Assembly: GCA_905160935.1 (NCBI GenBank)
Contig: CAJHZI010000882.1
Coordinates: 806,001 to 870,000, forward strand
Source of the DNA: Enchytraeus crypticus
Taxonomy: Eukaryota > Annelida > Clitellata > Enchytraeida > Enchytraeidae
DNA length: 64,000 bases
Direction of reading: 5' to 3'
The notes under the pieces were generated by a model. The model worked only from the letters and a program-made list of their open reading frames with translations. It was not told the DNA's origin and ran no database searches. A program made the position numbers and the translations under genes. How positions within the stretch are numbered: the stretch's first letter is position 1; each line of letters opens with the position of its first letter. Below, one piece after another: positions 45,112 to 56,748 of the stretch.

Positions 45112-45215
45112 GGATCTTCGTGCTTTAGTCGCCTTCTACGACACGTGCAGTCATCGGTTGGTTAATTCTTCACACAACCCGAACACAACACGGGGAACCT
45201 GGACACAACACGGGG
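45112..45215 (-). mobile_element. SINE-like family B, far end
   Basis: TTAGTCGCCTTCTACGACAC, then GAACACAACACGGGG twice, matches the end of the best copy (29970-30030). Confidence 0.45.
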
Positions 45216-45219
45216 ATAA

Positions 45220-45660
45220 TTCATAGCAATGAACCGATCATGTAAATGCCCGATTTACTCTCAAATGATCTGAGAACGAAGCCTCGAGACTTCAGTCTAG
45301 CGTAGGATTTGGCATTTAAAATTTCACTGTGTTGCCAGATGCACTTCACACAGTAAAGCGAATAATTGGAACTTAAACATAAAATTAGAACTCTAGATCA
45401 CTATCTCTCTCTCTCTTTCTCTCTCACACTTAGAAATATTTTCAAAAACACCTTACAAGTTACAATTTATTATTTAAATATCTTGTTGTCTCTATCGACC
45501 TCTAGAAAATCTAAGAATTTGTTCGGTGAATTCTGGAAACACGCGGGTGCAAAAAAGCAAGAGCGTCAAATTTTAGACTAGTCAACTGTTGTGTTATATC
45601 AATGTATCAATTACTTTTCTGCTCACCCTACCATTTGCCTACTACTATATACTGTATTTA
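45220..45660. other. No gene seen
   Basis: One short (CT)n at 45404-45425; otherwise unrecognised. Confidence 0.45.
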
Positions 45661-45679
45661 TATATATATACATATACAT

Positions 45680-45865
45680 CTCTCTCTCTCTCTCTCTCTC
45701 TTAGTGCACTGCCTACTGGCAGGTCTATGGTACATAACGCCTCCACTCTTCTCTGTCTTCCGCCTTCCTCTTCATTTCCACATATGAGTGGGTCTTTAAA
45801 TCATCTAACATACCTAATCTCGGCCTGCCCCTGCCTCTTTTTCCTACCATTCTACCTTCTATGAC
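45680..45865 (-). mobile_element. (GA)n-tailed LINE, 3' end
   Basis: (CT)n 45680-45700, TTAGTGCACTGCCTACTGGC, AGGTCTATGGTACATAACGC and AATCATCTAACATACCTAAT; nearly identical to 361-531. Confidence 0.75.
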
Positions 45866-45929
45866 ATCATACATACACATATACATATACATATATAAAT
45901 GTATATAAATACGTATGTATATGTATATG

Positions 45930-45930
45930 C

Positions 45931-45972
<42 letters not shown>
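45930..45972. repeat. (TA)n microsatellite
   Basis: About 20 TA units between a LINE 3' end and a SINE head. Confidence 0.92.
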
Positions 45973-45975
<3 letters not shown>

Positions 45976-46118
45976 CCGACTTCAGTGGCGAAATCGGTTA
46001 GATACTCGACCGCGGATCAGTTGATGCGGGTTCAAATCCTGAGCTCGCCCGTCACTGACATCGCTTTCGAGTGAGGAAACTGACGTAACCTTAGCTTTAC
46101 CAGCTTTATATATATGTA
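45972..46118 (+). mobile_element. tRNA-derived SINE family A, well-kept copy
   Basis: AGTGGCGAAATCGGTTAGATAC, TCGACCGCGGATCAGT, GCGGGTTCAAATCCTGAGCT (box B) and CGTCACTGACATCGCTTTCG, GAGTGAGGAAACTGACGTAA. It has the clearest box A and box B of the family here. Confidence 0.8.
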
Positions 46119-46254
46119 TTTTATATAATTATATATATATGCCTAATATCAAGATATTAGAAAATAAACCAAGTTAAACTCAAATGGTGAGCAACAATAA
46201 TACATGATGATGTCTATCAGTTATAACACCATTGAGAAAACCATTACGCGATTT

Positions 46255-46375
46255 ACTCCCCTGTCAATCAATCTCGGTTTGACTTTGTGATTGGCTTTCC
46301 GTGGAATCGAACCTAAGTTAAATTAATCACACTAGGAATGCGTCATTGTCAGAACACTTAGCTATTTGGCCGTTC
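46255..46375 (-). mobile_element. tRNA-like SINE relic
   Basis: The minus strand reads AACGGCCAAATAGCTAAGTG ... CTTAGGTTCGATTCCACGGA; box A- and box B-like parts with long-arm spacing as in Ser/Leu tRNAs. Confidence 0.5.
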
Positions 46376-46379
46376 ACTA

Positions 46380-46840
46380 CTATATTTTATCTGAGTCACA
46401 GAGGAGCTCCATCGCCTCATAGTTCCTTGAATATTTTAAATGTTAATTAGCTAAGGAGTTACATGAATTCTCTACTGGTCGGCGTCGATGACCTCTAGAC
46501 TTAATGTTCGGGTTCTTTCGTTGTTGCGACGCCAGGTAATGGAATAAAAATATGAAGTTCTTCAATTTACCAAAGCAATCCAAATATTATTTCAAATACA
46601 TGTACCTAAAAGTACAAGCATGCCAGACTATGTTCATCGAATGTAATGTTTTCATTTGATGATCATATGTAGTAAACTCTGATAGTGAATTTTAGCTACG
46701 TTAGAAAACTTTGTACTCAGAGTAAAGAGATTTGAAGCATACTGCAGTAGAGGGGCGACTAAACATTCAATTGCTTAGGTAATAATAAACCGTTTCAGAG
46801 AAGATAAAAATATGAAAGATCCCGAGGTGTAAAAAGTAAG
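46380..46840. other. No gene seen
   Basis: Nothing recognised. Confidence 0.45.
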
Positions 46841-46844
46841 AAAC

Positions 46845-46970
46845 CGATGATAACGTCAATTTCGTCTCTCGAAAGCGATATCAGTGACTGGAGAGCCCAG
46901 GATTTGAACCTTGCACATTCTGATCCACGGTCAGATATTTTACCGACATCGCCACTGGCTCCAGCCATAA
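46845..46970 (-). mobile_element. tRNA-derived SINE family A copy
   Basis: CTCGAAAGCGATATCAGTGACT, GGAGAGCCCAGGATTTGAAC and TGATCCACGGTCAGA on the + strand are the family's complement. Confidence 0.72.
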
Positions 46971-46974
46971 TGCT

Positions 46975-48470
46975 AAAGATTAAGCTAAAGATTTTTGTTG
47001 GGTCTAAAAATATCAACTTTCTTAATAGCTGTATAATGAGAGAAATTTATTGTTAAATGAGGTGATCGTGATCATAAACGTTGTAACCATGAATGCAGCT
47101 TGTAAATGGTAATTTGTATCTAGGTTCAGCCATTGACAGAGTACAATCGAGAAAGTAGCATAACAGTTCAGAGAAAGCGAAAAACAATTCTTCTGCTACG
47201 AGAAAAATGATTTTTAGCTAAAAATAAAAAGAGCAATGAAACAGAGCTATATCAACAAAGCTAGATAAGCTTAATTGTTAAGCTAAAACGTAAGGAACTC
47301 CGTCAAAGACGATTTGGATTGGATTCGAATCAGTAGCTTCCAGATTTCTGATATATGTGATCTGTTACTCAGCAGATTCATAACTATTAAATGATTAACT
47401 CTTACTATACACACAGTTCCCTGTTTTTTCATTCAGTAGCGAAGACACACCACGAAAATGTGGCATAAGCATTACAGTCTATATTGTAATGAGTTTAGAA
47501 ACAGTTATGTTGTGATGCCTTATTGTCATTCGCTTGCTCTCACAACGGAGAGTAACCGTGATCAGTGATGGTCTGTGATGGTGATGGTCCAATTATCAAA
47601 CACAACTCAGCAAAGCAAATCATTTATCATCTCAGAGGTGTGCAATTCAACCCAACCACCAACACTGACAAATTGATTATTTTATTTAGTAAGTACCAGT
47701 TTTCTATAGCTCCATTAAAAGATACTAAAAGTATTTCTCTAAATCAATGGTACAAGCAACACATTCCAACATTCTACTTCACAAATATATTTCCGTCGGT
47801 AAATTAGTTAATCCTATCATAAAAAGAAAGCTCATATCTAAATGTACTATTACAATAGTCTTTAACTGCACAATCTAACACAATTTACTGACCAAACCAA
47901 ACTCAACCACAAAATGATAAAATTCAACCATAACCCAACCCAAAGCAGCTTTCCCAGAGATCAACCCATGCCGCGATCATCTCCGTTCATTCTACGTGTT
48001 CATTCTAAGTATATGCATCTTGAAAATGACAATAATACAGACTCACTTAAGTACTGTTGCGTTGTAACTCACAATCGTTAGAGTTGATGAGATTGAACAA
48101 AGTTTCATCGTAATATACATGATCAATTAGTTAATTTAATAACTTCTTATTGGTCTTTAAACTTTAATAGAATAAGGTTCAATGTGTTTTGACTGAATTG
48201 TATTATTGTGTACATGGTACTTAGAATATCTCTCAGCTGTCCTCAGAAGCAGTGATAGGATATATAATAAATTCTGCAGTATTTTATTACAATACAGAGA
48301 GAATGTATTTCACTTCAATACAGAGTGAATGTATTTCACGTACGCTTGTGTATTTCATTTGCGGCTCGTATAAAGGAAGTAATACCATACGTATGCAACA
48401 TATAATTTACCAATAATGTTGGCTAATGATATTCATTCAACTAATGATATCCAGCAGAGAACCAAAGTAG
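46975..48470. other. No gene recognised
   Basis: The open frame at 47565-47807 has no family features. The rest is AT-rich. Confidence 0.5.
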
Positions 48471-48474
48471 CCAA

Positions 48475-48705
48475 TTCTTCCATCTATTTTCAAAATCTTG
48501 CTCTCACTCCTACTCCCAAGGCTAAAAATCCTGGTGTCATATATGATGAAAATCTTGACTCATATCAAGATTGAAAATCAATCTCATATCTCATCTGTCT
48601 GTCGTTCATTTTTCTTCCAGATTCGTCATATCAGACAGATACGGTCACCTATCAAAAAATTCATCCATAATTCTTGCTAACGCAATAGTTCATCCTAAAC
48701 TTTTT
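48475..48705 (+). mobile_element. L2/CR1-like LINE fragment
   Basis: KAKNPGVIYDENL, then after a frameshift HISSVCRSFFFQIRHIRQIR-like and STILANAIVHPKL-like peptides follow the conserved order of L2/CR1 LINEs (LGV-FD--L...HI-SVCRS...LR-IR...LVHA--S-LDYC). Confidence 0.65.
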
Positions 48706-48709
48706 ATGC

Positions 48710-49165
48710 ATGTATTGCATGAAGAGAATAAACGAAGAAGAGGACGCCGCTGCAGTGGCTGCGGTGATGGCAGTTGTACCCAGACATGCAATGCATGCAT
48801 TAAAAAGTTCAATAACTTTGTCAATTAAGAACATATCAGCACGTATTTTACGTCGTTTTGAAAAAAAAAGATTGCTCTTCAAAATAGCATTATCATAAAT
48901 TTTATATTGCGTGTTAGCTGGTATTTTTATAGAGATAATCTGCACTAAATGTAAAACGCCCGTAATCCTGTATTGGAAATTTCTTATCTGACCCCACTCA
49001 TATTCGCGAATCTATAACTTTCACGTTATTAAAGATATTCAAACGAAATTTCTCTATGTTTTGTAGAATTGGCTGCTGGTCAAATGTTGTAAATTTTGAG
49101 AACATCGGTCAACTTTTTACGACTTTATTGTTAAAAGAAGTTGGGGTATCAGTTATAAAAAACAC
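48710..49165. other. No gene recognised
   Basis: A Cys-rich frame (GRRCSGCGDGSCTQTC, 48740-48800) is short and probably chance. Confidence 0.4.
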
Positions 49166-49167
49166 AG

Positions 49168-49430
49168 TGTATATATATATATATATATATATATCTTAGT
49201 GTACTGCCTATTGGCAGGCCCATGGCATTTATTTCCCGCCACATATTTTTATTTTCTGTTTCTTTCTTCGTATCAACATTCGAATTAGTTTTCAAATCGT
49301 TCACCATCACAAGTCTCGGTCTTCCTCTAAAACTTTTCCTTCCATTCTTCCTGCAATTGTCTCTTTTAGTAAACCATTATCTCTCTGGACATGCCCCATC
49401 CAGGTCTTCTTTCAATTCCTTATGATATTT
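49168..49430 (-). mobile_element. (GA)n-tailed LINE, diverged 3' end, next to (TA)n
   Basis: (TA)n at 49168-49194 takes the place of the (GA)n tail, followed by TCTTAGTGTACTGCCTATTG, GCAGGCCCATGGC and a diverged C-terminal coding end. Confidence 0.55.
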
Positions 49431-49679
49431 AACAATTTCATCTTTATGCCAACCATATTTAGCCTAGTATTTTTTCGTTCGTAATTTTATAAGTCCATTT
49501 GATCTTTCTTGATATTCATAAATTAATGTTGCTTCTTTATATAAGCATAGCAAAGTGTGCTTAAACATTTATAAAAGTTTGTCCAGTAGCATTTCATAAT
49601 ATTAAAACATTCTACGAAATTTCTGATTCAAAATAAAGTACATATAAGACTATGTAAATAATTAAATTCTCTCATATCT

Positions 49680-49975
49680 CAGAAGTAAGACAAGTTGTAC
49701 GTCAATGTCAATGCTGATGTATATTAAATCATGACTCAACGTTTAAATAACGTCGTCCTTACATTTCAACTTTCAAACGTTTTTATAATGTTATTCCTAT
49801 ATGCCTTAGCTATCGTAGACTTAATTTAGGATAGAACTCTCACATTACGACCTTTTCATGTTATGTAATTTTAATGCTCGTTCGTTACCCTAAAACACAC
49901 AGATTAAATTGCGTAACGGGCCACTGCACTAACCTTATAGCAAGGTTGAATGTTAATGGTATTTACATATGAAAA
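49680..49975. repeat. Unclassified dispersed repeat, copy 2
   Basis: GACAAGTTGTACGTCAATGT and later TTAAATTGCGTAACGGGCCA, CTGCACTAACCTTATAGCAA parallel 19105-19320. Confidence 0.5.
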
Positions 49976-49979
49976 CAAG

Positions 49980-50440
49980 CAATATATTCCAAGCTTATAG
50001 CAATGTTCTTAATTATGAACTATTCAACCAACGCAAGTGATTAAAATTATAGCCAGTAAAAAACCTCTTTTCGTGTTAAATTTACTTATTCATATTTTTC
50101 ATTTTTACTTGTAATCCTTTTTACTGAAATATATGCCTATAGGCCTATATCATCCTTAGAAGAAAAAAGGAAATTAAGTGACTATTTCTATATAGTCTAT
50201 GTTATATATTGAGAGAAGGTTAAATAAAGTATTGAAATTGGTTAGCTTTTTAAAAGAAATTTTAACTGATGTATCCATAAGAGTTAAGACAGAAATCACA
50301 GTAATGATTATCAGTGTCTATCTTTGTCTATAATGCTTCCAATTATCAGCCTATCTTAATATCATGACCAATCCTAATTATCCTTTCTAATTCCATCCTA
50401 TCCTAATTTCATGACCTAAATCCATTCTCTTCTAATTCAA
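49980..50440. other. No gene seen
   Basis: AT-rich, nothing recognised. Confidence 0.5.
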
Positions 50441-50444
50441 CTGA

Positions 50445-50800
50445 CGCTCGGACGTGCCTTTAATCTATGAAGACGTCTCTAACCTGTCGGAGGACTCCTT
50501 TAATCTCTATCATAATGCATTTACTCTGAATGAAGACGCCTCTAGCCTGTATGAAGACGCTTCTAGCCTGTATGAGGACGCCTGTGATTTGTAGTGGTAC
50601 GTCTGCATCCTCCATGAGAAAGCCCTTACCTAAACTAGGATACTAGCTAACTTGCATGAGGTCGCCACTCACCCCTATGAGGTCGCCTCTCACCCCATGA
50701 GGTCGCCTCTCACCTCTATGAGGTCGCCTCTTACCCCTATGAGGTCGCCTCTCACCCCTATGAGGTCGCCTCTCACCCCTATGAAGACTCTTCCAACCGC
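50445..50800. repeat. 21-base minisatellite with an age gradient
   Basis: Units like ATGAGGTCGCCTCTCACCCC+T. At 50655-50790 six to seven units are nearly identical. To the left (50450-50650) the same 21-base rhythm continues with diverged units (ATGAAGACGCCTCTAGCCTG+T). Much more GC-rich than the surroundings. Units are seven codons long (MRSPLTP), but a 20-base unit and stops break any frame. Confidence 0.88.
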
Positions 50801-50974
50801 TAATCAGGAAGCCTAGTCAACATTTTCATCTAAATCAAAGTCATGAATTCTGGGCATTTTGCAAACTCTAATATTATTAAAGTCGAACCTGTCTAATAAA
50901 TTCTAAGATCTAACTATGGGATATGTCTGGGAAGAAGTATGTTGCTAATCTATGACCTTGGGTCTGGATATATA

Positions 50975-51880
50975 TTCTTTTATTCACCATTATATGGCAG
51001 ACACAAATATACAAACAAACAAAACGAAACTAAAAATAAACGAAAAAAGACAGAAATTAGCCGATATGCATAAATTTAGTCTAACAGATTTGATAACATA
51101 CATGTACTGTAAACCATACAATAAACAGTTCCATGTACTAATCAAAATTAGATGTAGATTCCGTAGTTAACATTTTTTCAAAGAAGATCCACAGTTTAAA
51201 TCTTATAGTAGCAACAGAATCATCATTTAAAATATTATATTTCCTTTGTAATTTCTCAAACGCTAAGTAATCTAAATGATCCAAATCAATCCCTCTATTT
51301 AATTCACCGTCTTTAACTAGCTTATTTAAAAAATTCAATCTATTGTAATCATACAAAATATTTAGAGGCAAGAAACCGAAATAGTATTGTAACCACATTA
51401 TTACTGCTTTGTCTGTTGTATGAAAGATCTTTGTAAAGACACTATCATATGCATTGCTAAAACTCCTTAACTCTGTCTCTCGCAAGGTTGCAGCAGGTGT
51501 GCCATAGAGCAATGCTGACACTGCATGACTATTGATCAATTTAAGAATAACATATTCAGCTGCCTTTGTTCCTAACCTTCCTAAAATTGTGTTAACGGCT
51601 CTAAAGAATTTTCCTTTAGATTCATCCCATTGGCATTTAAAATACTTCGCTTTACAGATAGTAACTCCTAAGTATTGAATAAAATCAACCCAATTAATAT
51701 TTACTCCTTGAATGCTTAACGGAGAGCACACATATTTGCACCTTGGACCTATCCTTAAACAGTGGCATTTGGATGTATTTATTGGCAGATCTAAATCAAT
51801 AAAGACATTATTACATATATTAAATCAATCAAAAGATATTAAAAACTCGACAACCTCATCCTGGATGTCATATACATGTA
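50975..51880 (-). mobile_element. Non-LTR retrotransposon relative of 10026-10920
   Basis: The minus-strand frame (51731-51138) reads SPLSIQGVNINWVDFIQYLG, INSHAVSALLYGTPAATLRE, SFSNAYDSVFTKIFHTTDKA and NILYDYNRLNFLNKL, the thumb and C-terminal part. Further upstream a frameshifted piece reads KCHCLRIGPRCKYVCSPL. The 3' end is GGTGAATAAAAGAATATATA at about 50970-50990, like the GAATAAAG end of 10026-10920. Confidence 0.78.
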
Positions 51881-51884
51881 GGTC

Positions 51885-52525
51885 TGCATGTAGATAATAA
51901 AAATTATGCAGGAATATAAACAAAGAACTAATAATTTGTGAAGTTGTGTCACAGAGAACTTTAAAGGAACGAATCGTCCGATCTTTTCCGTACCGTGTTT
52001 AATAAATAAAGTCAAGAAACTATGTTGATTAATATTTTCTAATAATTTGTATAATATGATATGTAAACATCTACAATGCATAGAACCTATATTTTAATAA
52101 TGTATATATTAATAATATAGTGATTATGCATTACTAGTATACTGTGTATATACACAGATATATAAGGATATGCATGTGTAAGTATAAAAATGTAATTATT
52201 TATAAAAGTGCAAATTTATCTAGTCGCATACATACACGTATCTAACTTTGCGAGCGATTAGAAGTCTATATACATATATGAATATTTAAGATTTAAATTG
52301 TAATTAAGTATCAGAAAATTATTGACTATTTAAATATAGATACACAACATTATAACTTATATTTAATCTGTTATACATTTTTTCCTTTTTTCAGATCAGT
52401 CAAAACAGAAAGTCACGGTCCTCTCTTGACAAAGATTTTGCTATAATTTTTGCTTATTTCATTCGTGTCTAAAATTCTCTTACATGTGTTATCAGTCGAT
52501 CCTCAGGGTTTCAAGTTACTTCTGG
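51885..52525. other. No gene seen
   Basis: AT-rich sequence. Confidence 0.5.
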
Positions 52526-52529
52526 TTCC

Positions 52530-52995
52530 TACTTCATAACCTTCACTGGCTTCCTGTGGTTAACAGAATCAGTAGAAAATGCTCTGTTAACTTGCAAAAC
52601 ACTTATCTTAGATAAACCTGATTTCCTTTCTGAACCCTTAATCACATATCAACCTTTTCGTAAGCTTCATTATTCTGATACCACACCGCTCAAAACTCCA
52701 AGCATCCTCGCCTCATTGGGTTAACACTAAAATTATGTTTCAGATCCTAGAGTTTGGAATTTTCTATTTAAATTAGAGATCTTCTTCAATTAGATCTTTC
52801 GCATTTTCTACTATTTTCGCTTTCTATAGTAGGCTGAAAACCCATCTTTCCCACAATAGATTTATATCATTTTGTCTCAATCTCTTCTATCTATTCAGCG
52901 CATCTTTTCAGATAGTTTTGGTAAACCGATTTGTAGTGAAATGGGGAGGAAGTCACTGACATCATCCTTGCATGAGAAAACGACGTTAAACCTTT
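52530..52995 (+). mobile_element. L2-like LINE, C-terminal end and 3' region
   Basis: LHWLPVVNRIS marks the start of the L2/CR1 C-terminal block. With several stops and frame changes it continues through AQNSKHPRLIG-like, EFSI-like and KPIFPTIDL-like pieces in the usual order. The 3' part is GTCACTGACATCATCCTTGC, CGACGTTAAACCTT. Confidence 0.6.
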
Positions 52996-52999
52996 ATTA

Positions 53000-54419
53000 C
53001 TAAATTGCATAGCCCTCTATATTATACGTACGTGTATATACATTAGGCTACTATAATTATGTGTACATTTATACGTATATATATGCATAAATTATACAAT
53101 GAGAATATTAAAAATAATGATATTATTTTTATAGCCATTCTAAAAGTACTGAAGTCATGCCAGAATGATTTTATGTCAAGATCGTGCTTTACAAGTGCAT
53201 AGGAACTCGATATTGAAACTCTAAAGGAATTTAATATTATGATATTATATTTTTGTTAAAGTGCAGAAATATAGGCTTACATGTATATTAATTTAACACT
53301 AAACACACACAGAATATTTTACCTACCTTATGCACACCCACCACCTCCTACACACACATACACACATTAAACTAATTGCTATAAATTTGTAAGCCTTTGC
53401 ATCCACTGCTATGGTTGTTAATAATTATTCTTAGTAAGATTAATAAATTAGTCTGATTAATAAATTTATCTAATCGCAAATTTTTCCAACTTGAATATAA
53501 ATGACTATAGTTTACGGTAATGTCAAGAAGAGTCGAATAATGCAAAACATCATGCAAAATTCTGCTTCATTACTGAACTCTACTTCTTCAATTCTTTGGT
53601 TAAGACTTTTTTGACAGCAGTTCGCAACATTTAATTGCTTGGATTCGCAATTCCTAAGGAAAAGAATCACTTTAATTTTTTGCTAATATTTTCTATCATT
53701 TCTTGTTCAATATTAAATTTTGTTTGATTCTCGTACTTTAATACATGTACTATTATGTCATAATTATATATTACGTAATTTGCCGTCTCATGCTAGACGG
53801 AAACAGAAATTAAATTTAATTAGAAATTAGCTTTACAGTTTATATTAGTATAAAATAAGTATCTAAATCTACGAGAAGTTAAATATATAGCCCAATCGAC
53901 ATGTAGCTACAATTTCGTTTTTACCTCTCAGAACCTACCTAAACTCTTTTATGGTCACCACTTTGACATGACTATTTGTAGTTTGCTAACTACAAATTGA
54001 TCTTAAAAATATACATAAACGATCTCCTTAAAATGTAAAAACTTACTTTACAACATAATGTAATTTGATAAGCTATCGTTTAGAAACGTGCAAATTTTCC
54101 TACTGCGCATTATATCTTTTATACACCTATAGGCCTACCTATTGTGCTAAAAATTCCACAACTGACTACCAAGAAAATGATGATTTATTTACCTGTTACA
54201 AATCAGTAACTTATGTAGTCGCACACTAGCAACACATTATATATCACTTTTAACTACTGAATGCTCAGTTTGATGGTTTTTCCTCATCAACTAAAATCGC
54301 TTTGTGATCGCTTTTGTATTATATAATGATAGGCGAATGGTGCATTGTGAATGCGACGATATTTTTATGAAAAAGCATCGCTCAAAGTTTCATTGTCTGA
54401 TTATACATGTATAGGCATA

Positions 54420-54420
<1 letters not shown>
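53000..54420. other. No gene seen
   Basis: AT-rich; short (AC)n pieces near 53335-53365. Confidence 0.5.
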
Positions 54421-54423
<3 letters not shown>

Positions 54424-54475
<52 letters not shown>

Positions 54476-54478
54476 TAC
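54424..54478. repeat. (TA)n microsatellite
   Basis: About 24 TA units, followed by ACATATATACATACATACAT. Confidence 0.95.
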
Positions 54479-54669
54479 ATACATACATGTATAATATATG
54501 TGCATATATAGGGTCTATATATAACTTCAGGCAGTTAATATGCAGAACATGTAATTGGACAATGATATAAAAAGTTTACGCTTTCGGTTGAAGATTTGTA
54601 TGTCTGAAGCTTATGAGCTCATGCAGTCAGTTTCCAGAACAACGCACTTGTGCTAACTTGCTTACGGAT

Positions 54670-54730
54670 AGTTCATGTAAAACTACATGTATAGGCCCTA
54701 CATGTACATGTATAGGCCCTACATGTACAC
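54670..54730. repeat. Two-copy 21-base repeat rich in TACATGTA and AGGCC
   Basis: ATGTATAGGCCCTACATGTAC occurs twice in a row, giving overlapping palindromes. Confidence 0.8.
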
Positions 54731-54944
54731 GTACTTATCGTTACTAATATTTTGTGTGAAAATTACACTTTGTGACCATCAATTTTACGAGTTGTACTTT
54801 CCAATTTTACAAGAAATCAAACAAGTTTATTGGTTATGATTCGTTGAAGTTGATTTAACTATATAAGCATTTCTTTTAAAACTTGTATAGCTATAATTGT
54901 AATTCTTTTAAAAGAACGTAAGAAAGAATGGCATGAAGAAAGAC

Positions 54945-55012
54945 TCTCACTCTTTCCATCTTTTTTCTCTGTCTCTCTCGTTGTCTCCGTCTCTATTTCT
55001 GTTTCTCTCTCT

Positions 55013-55045
<33 letters not shown>
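54945..55045. repeat. (CT)n-rich tract
   Basis: Imperfect CT repeats ending in a pure (CT)n at 55014-55045; no LINE or SINE end adjoining. Confidence 0.92.
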
Positions 55046-55047
<2 letters not shown>

Positions 55048-55439
55048 GGCCAGTCATGCAGTTGTTTCGTATCAAGCTTGACTTGATTGCGAATCTGTGA
55101 AAGACTGTCTGAACCCTTTAAAGATTTTAAATATTTGAATAAGTAATTAACTAACAAAATAAATACCAATAATTGTTCGATATAACTTCTTCGCTTAAAA
55201 ATTGTTGTCTACATCTGGATATTCTTAATATTTCTACTCCATGCTGCTAATGACTATATATATTATTCTTGCAGTCTTCATCTCCCAGCTCTGCATACTT
55301 ACGACTAAATAAATCTTTTGTTCTGATATAAGTTTTGCAGTTAATTATCGATCCTCAGATGAAACACCAAGTTCTTGATGCCTCATTTATCATGTCATAT
55401 TTTCAGCACCAATACAGTTTTCAATTACGACCACTTTGT

Positions 55440-55560
55440 TGAAAGCTCATTGTCGGATATCGTTCAGTAGTCGTTCGAACCTGCAACTGCTTATTTGACA
55501 AGTACGCTATCAACGTGACCATTTTGGACTCGATATTATACGTCGTCCACAAGTAGCTCC
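55440..55560 (-). mobile_element. tRNA-like SINE relic
   Basis: The minus strand reads ATGGTCACGTTGATAGCGTAC ... TGCAGGTTCGAACGACTACT with box A- and box B-like parts. Confidence 0.5.
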
Positions 55561-55709
55561 TGCTCTACTGCGACCGACTTCTCCAGAATAAAATGAGTCA
55601 ACATTTGGCTTTGATTGGCATTAGCTCGAAATCTGACTTTCGAAACTCTGTTACACTAGCGAGTTGCGTAAGTTTTGTCGTCGATTAAGTTTACTTTACT
55701 TTACGCCTG

Positions 55710-55791
55710 AATGAAGAACAACAACGATCCCTCTATTTTACCGAGCAGCATTGAAAGCACGAACGATTTGCCGCCAGTGAAGTGCACCAAG
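55710..55791 (+). other. Possible 5' exon or upstream frame of SLC26 copy 2
   Basis: ATGAAGAACAACAACGATCC opens a frame, MKNNNDPSILPSSIESTNDL + PPVKCTK, up to the good donor AAG/gtacag. Joined to the acceptor at 56448 it would not be in frame with the ATG at 56475 and would stop at once. It could be an untranslated exon with a short upstream frame, or part of another transcript. Confidence 0.25.
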
Positions 55792-55794
55792 GTA

Positions 55795-56470
55795 CAGTTA
55801 TTGCATCTCGCTGGTCAATAAATTTAAAACAACAATTCCTTAACGAATACAGTTAGTTTTGCAATGCTGGTAGCCTGGTCGCTTTAGATGTTGCTAGGAA
55901 AAACTAATTATTTTATTCAGATACGTTTAATCGTGCAGAACTATAGCAAGAAGTTATTTGGCAAAATAATTATGAACAATTTAATTTAGCTGATACAGCA
56001 ATGAATACTGTTATATATAAAACTATACTATACTGATTTTGTTTGCCAAGTAAATTTTCAATTTATTGACAATTTTAATTAGACGATAGTGGTTAAAGCT
56101 TCTGTTATGTTAGTCTGAGAATAAAATCTCGGATATATTAAGGGTAAATTAAACCATGTATACTGATTTACTGCATTAACTTGAATGAATTATGGGCCAC
56201 TATTTAGACTACTATCAAACACTGTGAGAAGCACAAAATTAATAATTAAATCTCTAGTAGGCCCACTTCTTACTGTAAAACCACTGGTGTAACAATCTAT
56301 CTTTTTAAAATAAAACTTTAGTCTCTTAGTGAACTGCAGTAAATTATAATCAGCTTATTTCAATGCTATGTCTCGAACACTATACAGTCAAAGCTATTTA
56401 TATAGTAAGATAAATTGCGCAAGATTTAAAGAAATCTTTTTGTTATAGAAATAAACAAAATCAAAAATCT
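55795..56470. other. 5' flank of SLC26 copy 2, no further gene
   Basis: AT-rich; nothing shared with the upstream region of copy 1 was noticed. Confidence 0.45.
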
Positions 56471-56474
56471 TGAA

Positions 56475-56748
56475 ATGAGCCAAACGTCAACGCAGAGTGG
56501 AAGCAGCTGTACTGCAGAGTCCGCGGACACCGCTCCACACGACGGAGACACTTTGTGGATGTCCATCAAGTCCTGTCTGGAGAATTCTGTCAAGTGCCAC
56601 AATGGATGCAGACCAAGTGGAAAGCTTGGAAAGCGTTTGATGGGATATTTTCCAGTATGGAAGCATTTGAGATCATACAAGTGGAGAAAATGCTTGCTGA
56701 ATGACGTCATAGCTGGTCTTAGTGTGGGCGTGATCCATGTTCCTCAAG
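56475..56748 (+). CDS. SLC26 copy 2, exon 1
   Basis: The start ATG at 56475 is followed by MSQTSTQSGSSCTAESADTA, unlike copy 1, and then by the shared DGDTLWMSIKSC...VIHVPQG. The donor CCTCAAG/gtttgt follows 56748. A possible acceptor TTGTTATAG ends at 56448, so the ATG may lie 26 bases into an exon whose upstream part is untranslated. Confidence 0.9.

Noticed and set aside
47565-47807. An 80-codon frame, MMVCDGDGPIIKHN...
   Set aside because: No recognisable domain and no context; not enough to call a gene.
48740-48800. Cys-rich peptide resembling a small toxin or zinc ribbon
   Set aside because: Short, no signal peptide, and directly follows a LINE fragment; chance is more likely.
50655-50790. 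MRSPLTP heptapeptide repeat as a coding repeat
   Set aside because: One unit has 20 bases and the diverged units carry stops, so no frame is kept.
20925-55560. Several tRNA-like stretches as real tRNA genes (20925, 32595, 46255, 55440)
   Set aside because: Box B is good, but the arms do not pair and box A is weak; SINE relics explain them better.
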